A stretch of DNA of 54,856 nucleotides from Lachnospiraceae bacterium (lineage in GTDB: Bacteria; Bacillota; Clostridia; Lachnospirales; Lachnospiraceae). Positions 42,779 through 50,882 of the stretch are shown here, piece after piece. Location: NCBI GenBank assembly GCA_017399685.1, contig JAFQBM010000055.1, forward strand, positions 1-54,856, in the 5' to 3' direction. The first letter of the stretch is position 1, and each line of letters starts with the position of its first letter. Position numbers and translations under genes: made by a program. The notes below the pieces were generated by a model. That model was not told the origin of the DNA. It worked only from the letters and a program-made list of their open reading frames with translations, and made no database searches.

Positions 42779-43813
42779 TTATGCTCTGGATGCAATTTCC
42801 TGTAAAATGGCCATTGCTGCACAAACGATAACCCCCAAGGTATACCATACATTCCAGATTTTTGTCTTAGGTTCTTCTTCATCAACTGAAACTTCAACCT
42901 CATTTTCTTTGCTCTCTGACTTCTTCTTTTTCGAGAACAATGATGCTAAATGTTCATCCTTATGATTTAATTTTGCAATTCCTTTTAATACAAAATATCC
43001 TATAAAAGTTCCAATTACTGCCATGAAACCATACATTAAAATCATCACAATGATAGCAGCTGCACCCGCATCCGCTACTGTAGTTTCTGTAGCTGCAGCC
43101 TGCTCACCACTCATTTCTAATGCCTGCTGATAAAACTCACTATTCATAAGTTTATTTAATGCCCAAGATAAAAATACACTATTAAAATTAAATACAAAGT
43201 GCATAATCATAGTAGATAATAAAGAACCGGTTGCTTCTATTACCACAGCGAAGATAATACCCATGACGCAGGCATAAAGAATCTGATTAATGTTCATATG
43301 CATGGCACCAAATAAAAGCCCTGAAACTACCATTGCCCGAATCGGTCTTCTTCCCCTGGCTGCCTGATAAAATACACCACGGTATGTAATTTCCTCCACT
43401 AATGCCGGTGTCAAAGCAAATAACAGCGTAGAAATAAATAATCCAAAATTAGTGATGGAATCTGTGATTAATTCACTGGTATACTGTTTTACAAATAACT
43501 GACTGATTAAATTAATCAAAACCATCAAAGGTGTTATACAATAGGTTAATACAATCAGAAGCAACACAGAAACTCCATTTATTTTCTTTAGTTGAATAAA
43601 CTTAATTGGATTCTGTTTTGTAATAATAAAAAACAGTATTACCGGTATAATAATCAAGCCTTGGCTAAATAAAATATTACATGCCACATTCTCATACACA
43701 ATATCCGGTGCAAAAAAACTTGCAGCAACATGAATCAACATTAAGGCCAAAAACAAAAAACCCGTTTGCTGATTCTTTTTCTTTTCATTTTCTAAGTACT
43801 CTTGTAATTCCAT
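42779..43813 (-). CDS. CPBP family intramembrane metalloprotease (CAAX protease-like)
   Basis: A 344-aa protein with about seven to eight membrane helices. The Abi/CAAX protease motifs are VEEITYRGVFYQ (EExxxR), LFGAMHMNINQ (FxxxH) and MHFVFNFNS (HxxxN). This intramembrane family acts on prenylated proteins, peptides or bacteriocin immunity; the substrate here is unknown. The C-terminal cytoplasmic tail is acidic and precedes a last helix. It is 13 nt upstream of a RidA gene, transcribed in the same direction. Confidence 0.88.
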   Translation of the reverse strand: MELQEYLENEKKKNQQTGFLFLALMLIHVAASFFAPDIVYENVACNILFSQGLIIIPVILFFIITKQNPIKFIQLKKINGVSVLLLIVLTYCITPLMVLINLISQLFVKQYTSELITDSITNFGLFISTLLFALTPALVEEITYRGVFYQAARGRRPIRAMVVSGLLFGAMHMNINQILYACVMGIIFAVVIEATGSLLSTMIMHFVFNFNSVFLSWALNKLMNSEFYQQALEMSGEQAAATETTVADAGAAAIIVMILMYGFMAVIGTFIGYFVLKGIAKLNHKDEHLASLFSKKKKSESKENEVEVSVDEEEPKTKIWNVWYTLGVIVCAAMAILQEIASRA

Positions 43814-43826
43814 TTTTCCTCCCGGT

Positions 43827-44210
43827 TTATTTCTTTAATGCAATGGCTTCTATTTCAATCAATACATCTTTTGGTAATCTCGCTACTTCTACACAAGATC
43901 TCGCCGGAAAATCCTTCGTAAAATACTTTGCATATATTTCATTGATAGCCGCAAAATCATTCATATCTTTAATAAATACCGTGGTCTTAATTACCTGCTC
44001 TGCATCAGAACCTGCTTCCTTTAATAATGCCACTAGATTTCCAATTGCTTGTTCTGCCTGAACTTTAATGTCTCCGGTTACAAGCTCATTGGTCTCCGGA
44101 TTAATCGGAATCACACCAGAAGTAAAAATCATACCATTTACTTCAATCGCCTGTGAATATGGCCCAATGGCCTTTGGTGCCTTATCTGTTGAAATAATTG
44201 TCTTGTTCAT
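43827..44210 (-). CDS. ridA: RidA family reactive intermediate/imine deaminase
   Basis: A 127-aa RidA/YjgF/Rid7 protein. It opens with the family signature KAPKAIGPYSQAI, and carries the active-site R in SCVEVARLPKDVLIEIEAIAL. It hydrolyses enamine/imine intermediates released by PLP enzymes. AGGAGG stands 8 nt before the ATG. It lies between the CvfB-like gene and the CPBP gene. Confidence 0.92.
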   Translation of the reverse strand: MNKTIISTDKAPKAIGPYSQAIEVNGMIFTSGVIPINPETNELVTGDIKVQAEQAIGNLVALLKEAGSDAEQVIKTTVFIKDMNDFAAINEIYAKYFTKDFPARSCVEVARLPKDVLIEIEAIALKK

Positions 44211-44226
44211 AATAAATCCTCCTAAA

Positions 44227-45060
44227 TTATAGTTTTTCTATTGATTGTTCCGTAATTTTTATTTTTCCTGCCTTCAGAAGTCTTCCTACGGCACGTTTGA
44301 ATGCATTTTTACTGATCCCAAACTCTTTTTCAATGACTTTCGGATCTGCCTTATCATTAAATGGTAATACACCATCATACTCAATAAGTCTTTTCATAAT
44401 CATGGCACTATCGATGTCCATTTGAATTTGCTTTTCTTCTGATAAACTCAAATCTAATTTTCCATCTTCTCTTACCTTTACTACTCTAGTGGTAACACAT
44501 TGTCCGAATTTCAGCGGTTTTTTTATTTCTCTTTTCGGAATCAGTCCATGATATTTCTTTTCTACTGCTATCATGGCCCCTAGTTCTTTCATGTCATAAA
44601 CGATTCCCGTTACATGATCCCCTTTTACATAGGGACCAAACACTTCCAGATAATCATAAATCTTCATAGAGGCACAAAGTCTTCCGGACTTGTCCACATA
44701 CAAACGAACCAGAACTTCTTCCCCTGCTTTTACTTCCCGGATTTGTTCCTTAAACGGAAGCAGCAAATCTTTTTCTAAATTCCAGTCTAAAAAAGCGCCA
44801 ATTTTGGTAACTTCTTTTACCTTTAAAACTCCTACTTCTCCAAGTGTAATCGCAGGCTCATTGGTAGTGGCAATCATTCTGTCACTGGAATCTTTATATA
44901 GAAATACTTCTATCTTATCTCCTTCCTTTACATTGGAAGGAACCTGCTTTTTAGGAAGAAGCACGGTTTCTTCTTTCGGCGCTTCCATACTTTCTCCCAG
45001 ATACACACCAAAATCTGTCTTACGAAGTAAATATAATTCTTCTTTCTTTCCTAACTGCAC
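44227..45060 (-). CDS. CvfB-like S1 domain RNA-binding protein
   Basis: A 277-aa protein of the conserved virulence factor B family with S1-type OB folds (about 70-140, KEVTKIGAFLDWNLEKDLLLPF and 145-220, GIVYDMKELGAMIAVEKKYHGLIP) and a C-terminal winged-helix (FGISKNAFKRAVGRLLKAGKIKI). It probably binds RNA and modulates gene expression. The start codon is GTG, preceded by GGGGG at 7 nt. Confidence 0.88.
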   Translation of the reverse strand: MQLGKKEELYLLRKTDFGVYLGESMEAPKEETVLLPKKQVPSNVKEGDKIEVFLYKDSSDRMIATTNEPAITLGEVGVLKVKEVTKIGAFLDWNLEKDLLLPFKEQIREVKAGEEVLVRLYVDKSGRLCASMKIYDYLEVFGPYVKGDHVTGIVYDMKELGAMIAVEKKYHGLIPKREIKKPLKFGQCVTTRVVKVREDGKLDLSLSEEKQIQMDIDSAMIMKRLIEYDGVLPFNDKADPKVIEKEFGISKNAFKRAVGRLLKAGKIKITEQSIEKL

Positions 45061-45250
45061 TAGATAACCCCCTATGTTTCCTTATCCTCAACGATTCCGT
45101 CTTTGAATCATTCAAGCTTATTTTTATCACTGCCTATGATTATATCACTATCCTTTGAAAAATGCAAAACATATCAAAAATCAAAACAGATTGTTTGCTG
45201 CTTCACACTCCTACCATTATTTAACTACATTTGCAATTCCTTAAAAAGAA

Positions 45251-45278
45251 AAAGTCTTCGACATTCATCGAAGACTTT
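45251..45278 (-). terminator. Terminator after tRNA-Gln
   Basis: Perfect stem AAAGTCTTCG / CGAAGACTTT with an 8-nt loop, followed on the minus strand by TTTCTTTTT. Confidence 0.8.
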
Positions 45279-45284
45279 ATATCA

Positions 45285-45356
45285 CTGGGCTACCAGGATT
45301 CGAACCTGGAAATGCTGGAGTCAGAATCCAGTGCCTTACCATTTGGCGATAGCCCA
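45285..45356 (-). tRNA. tRNA-Gln (CTG)
   Basis: A 72-nt cloverleaf: acceptor TGGGCTA / TAGCCCA, anticodon stem CTGGA / TCCAG, loop TTCTGAC (anticodon CTG), T-arm with GGTTCGAATCC. The discriminator base is G as expected for tRNA-Gln. Confidence 0.93.
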
Positions 45357-45370
45357 ATATTCAAAAAATT

Positions 45371-45394
45371 TGCCCCTATATATTAATAGGGGCA
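45371..45394 (-). terminator. Terminator after tRNA-Arg
   Basis: Stem TGCCCCTA / TAGGGGCA with T-rich tail on the minus strand, between tRNA-Arg and tRNA-Gln. Confidence 0.65.
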
Positions 45395-45395
45395 A

Positions 45396-45469
45396 CGTGC
45401 GTGAGAAGATTCGAACTCCCGACACCTTGGTCCGTAGCCAAGTGCTCTATCCAGCTGAGCTACACACAC
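45396..45469 (-). tRNA. tRNA-Arg (ACG)
   Basis: A 74-nt cloverleaf: acceptor GTGTGTG / CACGCAC, D-arm GCTCAGCTGGATAGAGC, anticodon stem CTTGG / CCAAG with loop CTACGGA (anticodon ACG), T-arm with GGTTCGAATC... variant GAGTTCGAATC. Confidence 0.9.
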
Positions 45470-45600
45470 ATATCATTGCCACTGTTCACACCAGCAACAT
45501 AATGTATAATACTACAAACCAAATCAAATGTCAAGATTTTTTTATTACTATTTTCAAAATTTTTTATTTCTAAGAACTTTTCTTATCCTCTCACTGGCTT

Positions 45601-46749
45601 TTATGCTTTTTTATATTTTGTAGTAACCAAAGACAAAGCAAACAGTGCTACTGCATATAGTAATTGTATCAAAAGCCCCATGGATATATCATGCAAAACA
45701 AGATTTCCTGATGTTTCCTGAATTTTATTTACGATATCCACATACCAGTAAGTAGGAAAACATTTTGCAACGGAAAGAACACTCTCTGATAACAGTTCCT
45801 GAGGAACGAAAACACCACTGATAAAGCTAAGTCCCAAACCAATGATATTCGCAAACACACTAAGGATATTGGTACTTTGAATAAAATTACTAAGCAATAA
45901 AGCAATCCCAATGGTTACTAATAAGTTTACAAATAAGTTGAGTGCATAATATCCTAAACTTTCAAAAAATCCGTCTATATTATGATAAGCCACTATACTC
46001 ATCACTACAACTAATAAAAATAATCCTGCACCAAAGGTTATGGCTCCTGCTGCCAATGCACCACTTCTTTTTCCAGAAGGCAAAGCCGCACAATCCATTC
46101 TGTCTTTCAGGTTTTTCTCACGGAATCTGATAAACACCGGGCATAAAGCAAAAATACTAATAGAAACGATAGCATAAGTCAAATATAAATAGTAATAATA
46201 ATACTGACTATATTCTTTTCCTGCATCTTCACTGATAAATCCAACCTTAGATTCTAATGCCAGATTCTCTTCCGTTTTCTGAATGGCTTCTTCCATATCA
46301 TAACCCATCTTCAAATAACTATTTAAGGAATTTGCGTACTCCTGGGCCTGCATACTTACAAATGTATTTCCTGTTCCTACCGGACTGTTGTATGCAATGA
46401 TTTTACCTTCCATATTATTTTGATACAATCCATCTTCAAATCCACTCTCAATTTCAATAATTCCAATAACCTCCATATCAAAGAAGGCATCCAGTTTTGC
46501 ATCCTCATTATCTTCAACCACTTCAACGGTATGAATTTCTTCCAGATAAGCATATAACGCTTCACTGGCCTGAGTCTGGTCACGATCTATTACCGCAATG
46601 GAAACATTGGACTCTTCATAAGCCTGTTTTGTAGAATCACCTGCCATAGCACCAAAAACAAGACTTAGTCCCGCAAAAATTCCAAGATAAAGAATGATAC
46701 TCTTTTTATTTTTCCATATGATTCGAAAAAACGTACTAAATACTCTCAT
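45601..46749 (-). CDS. ABC-2 type transporter permease
   Basis: A 382-aa permease: an N-terminal helix (about 15-35), a large extracytoplasmic loop with coiled-coil-like stretch (about 40-185) and six-helix ABC-2 membrane core (about 190-380, ending in a basic KYKKA). It overlaps the preceding permease gene by 14 nt. Together with the ATPase upstream the two permeases form a heteromeric ABC exporter of the drug/antibiotic/lipid kind, with substrate unknown. Confidence 0.88.
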   Translation of the reverse strand: MRVFSTFFRIIWKNKKSIILYLGIFAGLSLVFGAMAGDSTKQAYEESNVSIAVIDRDQTQASEALYAYLEEIHTVEVVEDNEDAKLDAFFDMEVIGIIEIESGFEDGLYQNNMEGKIIAYNSPVGTGNTFVSMQAQEYANSLNSYLKMGYDMEEAIQKTEENLALESKVGFISEDAGKEYSQYYYYYLYLTYAIVSISIFALCPVFIRFREKNLKDRMDCAALPSGKRSGALAAGAITFGAGLFLLVVVMSIVAYHNIDGFFESLGYYALNLFVNLLVTIGIALLLSNFIQSTNILSVFANIIGLGLSFISGVFVPQELLSESVLSVAKCFPTYWYVDIVNKIQETSGNLVLHDISMGLLIQLLYAVALFALSLVTTKYKKA

Positions 46750-47869
46750 AACGTGCTCCTTTCAACAACATGATACTGACCCCAAAACAACCAATCGTAA
46801 GAATTCCTAAAATAGACATATTGGTAATATATTTGCTGTAGTCATCATACGCATTCAGATAATAGAAACATTCCGTAATCAACGTAGCCGGATTGATCCG
46901 GTTAATAAATGGTGCATGTTGTTCCAAAAATCCTTTTATAGTTACAATCATCAAACCACTAAAGAAACACATCAGCATAGAAACCGCTGTCAAAATCCCA
47001 ATCTTGGTATCAAAGTCCTTTTTGATACAACCAATCAAAAAGCCTAGTGATATACCAAAGGTTCCGGCTAAAATACCGGTTAAAATCATAAGTCCTGTTT
47101 TTTCTCCCAGCTCTAATTTTAAAACATATTTTAAATAAAAAATTAGTACAGTTACTGTAATAGACTGGATGGATACAGCCGCTAAAGCTTCCGGAATTAC
47201 CATTGTCATTTTAGAGACCGGGGATACTCCTTTCCTTGCAGCCAATACATTCATATTCGCCTGAATATCATTGACGCAACCTGCCCCCTGGAAACTTGCA
47301 AACAGGCAACACATTGCTATTAAAGCATAAAAATACTGTGCGTAAGTATTAGTATTTCCCTTTCCCAATACTTTTTCATTAACTACATCCTGAGACTGAC
47401 TTATTTCACTTATGATTTGTTCTATGTTTGAAACATTTCCACTTAAAACAGCTTCCTCAATCATTGCCTGTTTCCGTATATACTGGTCTAAAAAATTCTT
47501 TACAATACTGCTTGTAATACCATTTTCCTTTATGATTAAGGACGGGGTCTCTTCCAATACGATAATGGCATCCACTGTCCCCTCTTCTAGTTCTGTCTCT
47601 GCATTTTCTTTCGCTAAAACCTCGAACTGAAACAAACTGTCTGAATCTTCCAGTTGTTTCATTAATTCTGAAAATATAGCTGTCTGACTTTCATTTACTT
47701 CTACCACAGCCATAGAGATTTCATCAATTGTTTCCTCTTCATTTACAAACCTTCCGAATCCGAAGAAAAACATCGTTCCCAAAACCAGAGGAAATAGAAT
47801 ATTCCAAAAAGTAACTTCTTTATTTCTTACCAATGAAAGAAATCGATATCGAAACAAATGTGTAAACAT
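46736..47869 (-). CDS. ABC-2 type transporter permease
   Basis: A 377-aa permease of the same layout as its neighbour: one N-terminal helix, an extracytoplasmic loop of about 150 aa and six helices in the second half. Directly downstream of the ATPase gene (13-nt gap) and overlapping the other permease gene, so it forms part of one exporter complex. Not closely similar by eye to the second permease, so this is not a recent duplication. Confidence 0.88.
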   Translation of the reverse strand: MFTHLFRYRFLSLVRNKEVTFWNILFPLVLGTMFFFGFGRFVNEEETIDEISMAVVEVNESQTAIFSELMKQLEDSDSLFQFEVLAKENAETELEEGTVDAIIVLEETPSLIIKENGITSSIVKNFLDQYIRKQAMIEEAVLSGNVSNIEQIISEISQSQDVVNEKVLGKGNTNTYAQYFYALIAMCCLFASFQGAGCVNDIQANMNVLAARKGVSPVSKMTMVIPEALAAVSIQSITVTVLIFYLKYVLKLELGEKTGLMILTGILAGTFGISLGFLIGCIKKDFDTKIGILTAVSMLMCFFSGLMIVTIKGFLEQHAPFINRINPATLITECFYYLNAYDDYSKYITNMSILGILTIGCFGVSIMLLKGARYESI

Positions 47870-47882
47870 ACCCTTTTCCCCC

Positions 47883-48824
47883 TTAATCTCTTAATTCTTT
47901 TCCTGTAAGTTCCAAAAATACATCATTTAATGTCGGCAACTCTGTGTATACCCTTCCAAATGGGACATCTTCCTTCTGTAATAAATCCAATACATGGATT
48001 ACATTATGATTTCCTCCACTAAAGCACACCTTTAATTCCTTTTCCGCATAAACAACATCATATACATATTTTAAATTCTTAATTTTACCAATAACCTCAT
48101 CATTACACTCTACTTTTTCCACGCAGACTGTTTCTGAGTTTTTAATCATTTGCTTTAATTCTTCTTTGGTTCCTAAAGCAATGCTCTTACCTTTATCCAT
48201 AATAGCGATTCTGCTGCAAATCTGTTCTACCTCTTCCATATAATGAGAAGTATAGATTACCGTTGCTCCCTGACGGTTTAATTCCAAAATTCCCTCTAAA
48301 ATCTTATTTCTACTTTGAGGGTCTACTGCCACTGTTGGTTCATCGAAGATTAGTAACTTTGGCTTATGAGCAATTCCACAGGCAATATTCAGTCTTCGAA
48401 GTAATCCTCCTGAAAGTTTTTTCGGCAGGAATTTTTTGTAATCTTCCAAGCCTACAAATTGAATCGCCTCTTCCACATATTGCTTTCTTTTCTTTTTATC
48501 TGTTATGTAAAGACCACAAAAGTAATCAATGTTCTGATACACTGTCAACTCTTCAAAAACAGCTACATTCTGCATAATCACTCCAATGTCCTTCTTTAGA
48601 TGATAACTGTTTTCTGTCATTTTTTCTCCAAATACTTCAATGGTTCCTTTATCATATTTTAATAAAGATAAAATACAATGCAGGGTCGTACTTTTACCAG
48701 AACCGTTGGGTCCTAAAAGTCCAAATACTTCTCCTTCTTTGATTTCAAGATTAAAATGATCTACTGCAATTAATTCCTTATATCTCTTTACCAAGTTTTC
48801 AACTCTAACAACATTATTACTCAT
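47883..48824 (-). CDS. ABC transporter ATP-binding protein (DrrA-like)
   Basis: A 313-aa ATPase: Walker A GPNGSGKST, signature LSGGLLRRLNIA, Walker B LLIFDEPTVAVDPQ, and the switch His in TSHYMEE, plus a C-terminal DrrA-like extension (after residue 220). It powers the two ABC-2 permeases. It is first in the exporter operon. The operator-like site upstream and the two-component system next to it suggest regulation by the response regulator. Confidence 0.93.
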   Translation of the reverse strand: MSNNVVRVENLVKRYKELIAVDHFNLEIKEGEVFGLLGPNGSGKSTTLHCILSLLKYDKGTIEVFGEKMTENSYHLKKDIGVIMQNVAVFEELTVYQNIDYFCGLYITDKKKRKQYVEEAIQFVGLEDYKKFLPKKLSGGLLRRLNIACGIAHKPKLLIFDEPTVAVDPQSRNKILEGILELNRQGATVIYTSHYMEEVEQICSRIAIMDKGKSIALGTKEELKQMIKNSETVCVEKVECNDEVIGKIKNLKYVYDVVYAEKELKVCFSGGNHNVIHVLDLLQKEDVPFGRVYTELPTLNDVFLELTGKELRD

Positions 48825-48884
48825 AACAATCTCTTCCTTTCATTGTTTATGATATTATCATAACAAAAAACACACAAAAAAATA

Positions 48885-48919
48885 GTGAACATTGTCAAAA
48901 CTTCATATGACAAATGTCA
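48885..48919 (-). promoter_or_regulatory. Candidate operator for the NarL-type regulator
   Basis: A perfect palindrome TGACAAATGTCA (48908-48919) and a second, similar site GTGAACATTGTCAA (48885-48898) in opposite orientation, upstream of the ATPase gene. They share GTGA-C-ATT-GTCA. This fits the binding site of a NarL/LuxR response regulator, here probably the one encoded next. A TATGATAAT-like -10 lies downstream (minus strand) near 48850-48860. Confidence 0.45.
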
Positions 48920-49052
48920 CTATTTTTCCACTCACAAATACCAATATTTTTATCTGTTAGAGTTTTTTTCTTACTCAATACAAAACCTTCTTATTCCTTT
49001 CATAAAACCCTTTCTTTTAAAAATTTTTATAAACCATTGCATAAATGTATCA

Positions 49053-49673
49053 TTACATATTTTTATAATAATAAATTGCCAGTTGGGTTCGATCTCTTAG
49101 TTCAAGTTTTTCCAAAATCAAACTCAAATAATTCCGTACAGTACCTTCGCTTAACGCAAAGGTTTCTGCAATTTCTTTATTATTTAATCCCTCTGCCACA
49201 GCCTGGATAATCTTTACTTCTTTTTCCGTAAGTCCATGTTTTTCATAATCAAAAGCATCTTTTTTCTGCATCAGGTGAGGAATCTTTTCAGTAATTTCTC
49301 CTCCAAACACACTTTGTCCTAACATAACTGCATCCATGGCAGGCACAATACTTTCAAAATCCTGTTTTAAAATATAACCCTTAGCACCTATGTTTAATGC
49401 CTGAATAATATATTCATCATCCAGGAAAGTAGTTAAATACAATATCTTCGCCTCAGGAAAGGCTTTAAGAACCATTTTCCCTGCCTCAATTCCGCTCATT
49501 TCCTTCATTCTGATATCCATGAGTAATACATCCGGTCTTTCCCTCTGATACAAAGAAAGTGCCTCTTTTCCGTCTTTCCCTATTGCCGTGACTTCTATCT
49601 TTCCGCTGGCTTCCAATATGGTTTTAAGTGATATTGCCACTAAGCTATCATCATCAATTACTACAACTTTCAT
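49053..49673 (-). CDS. NarL/FixJ family response regulator
   Basis: A 206-aa regulator: receiver domain 1-120 with phospho-acceptor Asp53 (LLMDIRM), acidic pocket DDDS at the start, and K in YILKQDF. The C-terminal LuxR-type helix-turn-helix (GLTEKEVKIIQAVAEGLNN...). The partner kinase gene ends 87 nt upstream. It probably controls the exporter operon downstream (operator-like site there). Confidence 0.95.
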   Translation of the reverse strand: MKVVVIDDDSLVAISLKTILEASGKIEVTAIGKDGKEALSLYQRERPDVLLMDIRMKEMSGIEAGKMVLKAFPEAKILYLTTFLDDEYIIQALNIGAKGYILKQDFESIVPAMDAVMLGQSVFGGEITEKIPHLMQKKDAFDYEKHGLTEKEVKIIQAVAEGLNNKEIAETFALSEGTVRNYLSLILEKLELRDRTQLAIYYYKNM

Positions 49674-49759
49674 CTCTTCCCTATCGTTCCTTTCTTAGTT
49701 ATAATTCTCTATTAGGCAATTGCGAAACTATAATATTCTCAATTAACTTCCGTCCTGCT

Positions 49760-50812
49760 TTATGATTTTTTCGGAATCGATATGAAAATCTCAAATCCAT
49801 ATTCATTATTTATTCGAAAAATACCTTTTAATTTCTCGATTCTTTCACTCATACTATTTAACCCTATACCAGTTACATTTCTGCTTTTATTCGTACCATT
49901 GTCCGAAATAAGAAGCTGATAAAATGCAGGATGCTCCCTTAATTGCAAAACCACTTTATCTCCATTGGAATACTTTACAATATTATTGGTGGCTTCCTTT
50001 ACCACCGCCAGAATACTAAATTTTATATCTTTTTCCATCTCGCCGGATACATCATACAAAAAGTCTATATGAAACTTTTCCAGTATTTTTATGGTTTTCT
50101 TAAGTTCTGCCTCTAAATCAACAGATTCATCAAAAATATTATGAACACTGGAACGTATCTGGTTCATTGCTTCATCCAATGTAGTTTTTAGCTGCCCTAA
50201 TAATGCCTTCTCTTCCTCCCTTTTTACAATGGTAGTGATTGCACCCACTTGTAAAATACAAGAAGATATCATATGTCCCACATGGTCATGAATTTCCCTC
50301 GCAATACGATTCCGTTCCGTTAATATTGCCATATGTACCTGATTTTTCATCTGATTATATAATAACTCATTTTTCTTTTTCAATAGTAGTTGTTTTTCAA
50401 CTTCCTGGTCTCGTAAAAGTATTTTTTGTTCTTTACTTAATTTTAAATCCTTTGTTTTATAAAACAAATATACTGTAAGTGGAATTAATACCAAAAATTC
50501 AATCCTAAAATGCACCTGTCCCATATGATAAATCCATACAAAAAAACATGAGACCAACTGCCATATTTTTTTCTCTTCCATCCAATCATATAAAAACATC
50601 GGAAGAAAAACGAATCCAGAAGGATACATGACAAAACTCAGCACATATATCATAATAAGAATATCTTTCATCTTATCCTTGTTTGCCACCATATAAAATG
50701 AAGTTAAAGACAAAAACACCAACGCTAATACAATAGTATTGTCTCCTCCACACTCCTTTATGGATAATAAAATGCAAAATATGTATATTATCAATTTATC
50801 GATAATGATCAT
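49760..50812 (-). CDS. Sensor histidine kinase (HisKA_3 type)
   Basis: A 350-aa kinase: five to six N-terminal membrane helices (1-120, no big extracytoplasmic domain, so it senses in the membrane), linker coiled coil, HisKA_3 with His175 (REIHDHVGHM), and an HATPase domain (NIVKYSN, SDNGTNK, VTGIGLNSMSERI). It belongs to the DesK-like/YvfT-like intramembrane-sensing group paired with NarL-type regulators and ABC exporters, which suggests detection of an envelope-active compound. Confidence 0.93.
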   Translation of the reverse strand: MIIIDKLIIYIFCILLSIKECGGDNTIVLALVFLSLTSFYMVANKDKMKDILIMIYVLSFVMYPSGFVFLPMFLYDWMEEKKIWQLVSCFFVWIYHMGQVHFRIEFLVLIPLTVYLFYKTKDLKLSKEQKILLRDQEVEKQLLLKKKNELLYNQMKNQVHMAILTERNRIAREIHDHVGHMISSCILQVGAITTIVKREEEKALLGQLKTTLDEAMNQIRSSVHNIFDESVDLEAELKKTIKILEKFHIDFLYDVSGEMEKDIKFSILAVVKEATNNIVKYSNGDKVVLQLREHPAFYQLLISDNGTNKSRNVTGIGLNSMSERIEKLKGIFRINNEYGFEIFISIPKKS

Positions 50813-50852
50813 TCTAAATCCTCATTTCTTTTTGTATCCTCATAGAAAGAAA

Positions 50853-50875
50853 GAACACAACCAATTGTTATGTCC
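50853..50875 (-). terminator. Probable terminator after the GGDEF gene
   Basis: On the minus strand a 9-bp stem with G-T pairs (arms at 50853-50861 and 50867-50875) is followed by TTTCTTTC. It lies between the GGDEF gene and the kinase gene. Confidence 0.5.
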
Positions 50876-50882
50876 TTTCACA

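Noticed and set aside
45103-45573. A 156-codon plus-strand frame across two tRNA genes
   Set aside because: It reads antisense through two clear tRNAs and their terminators, so it is not a gene.
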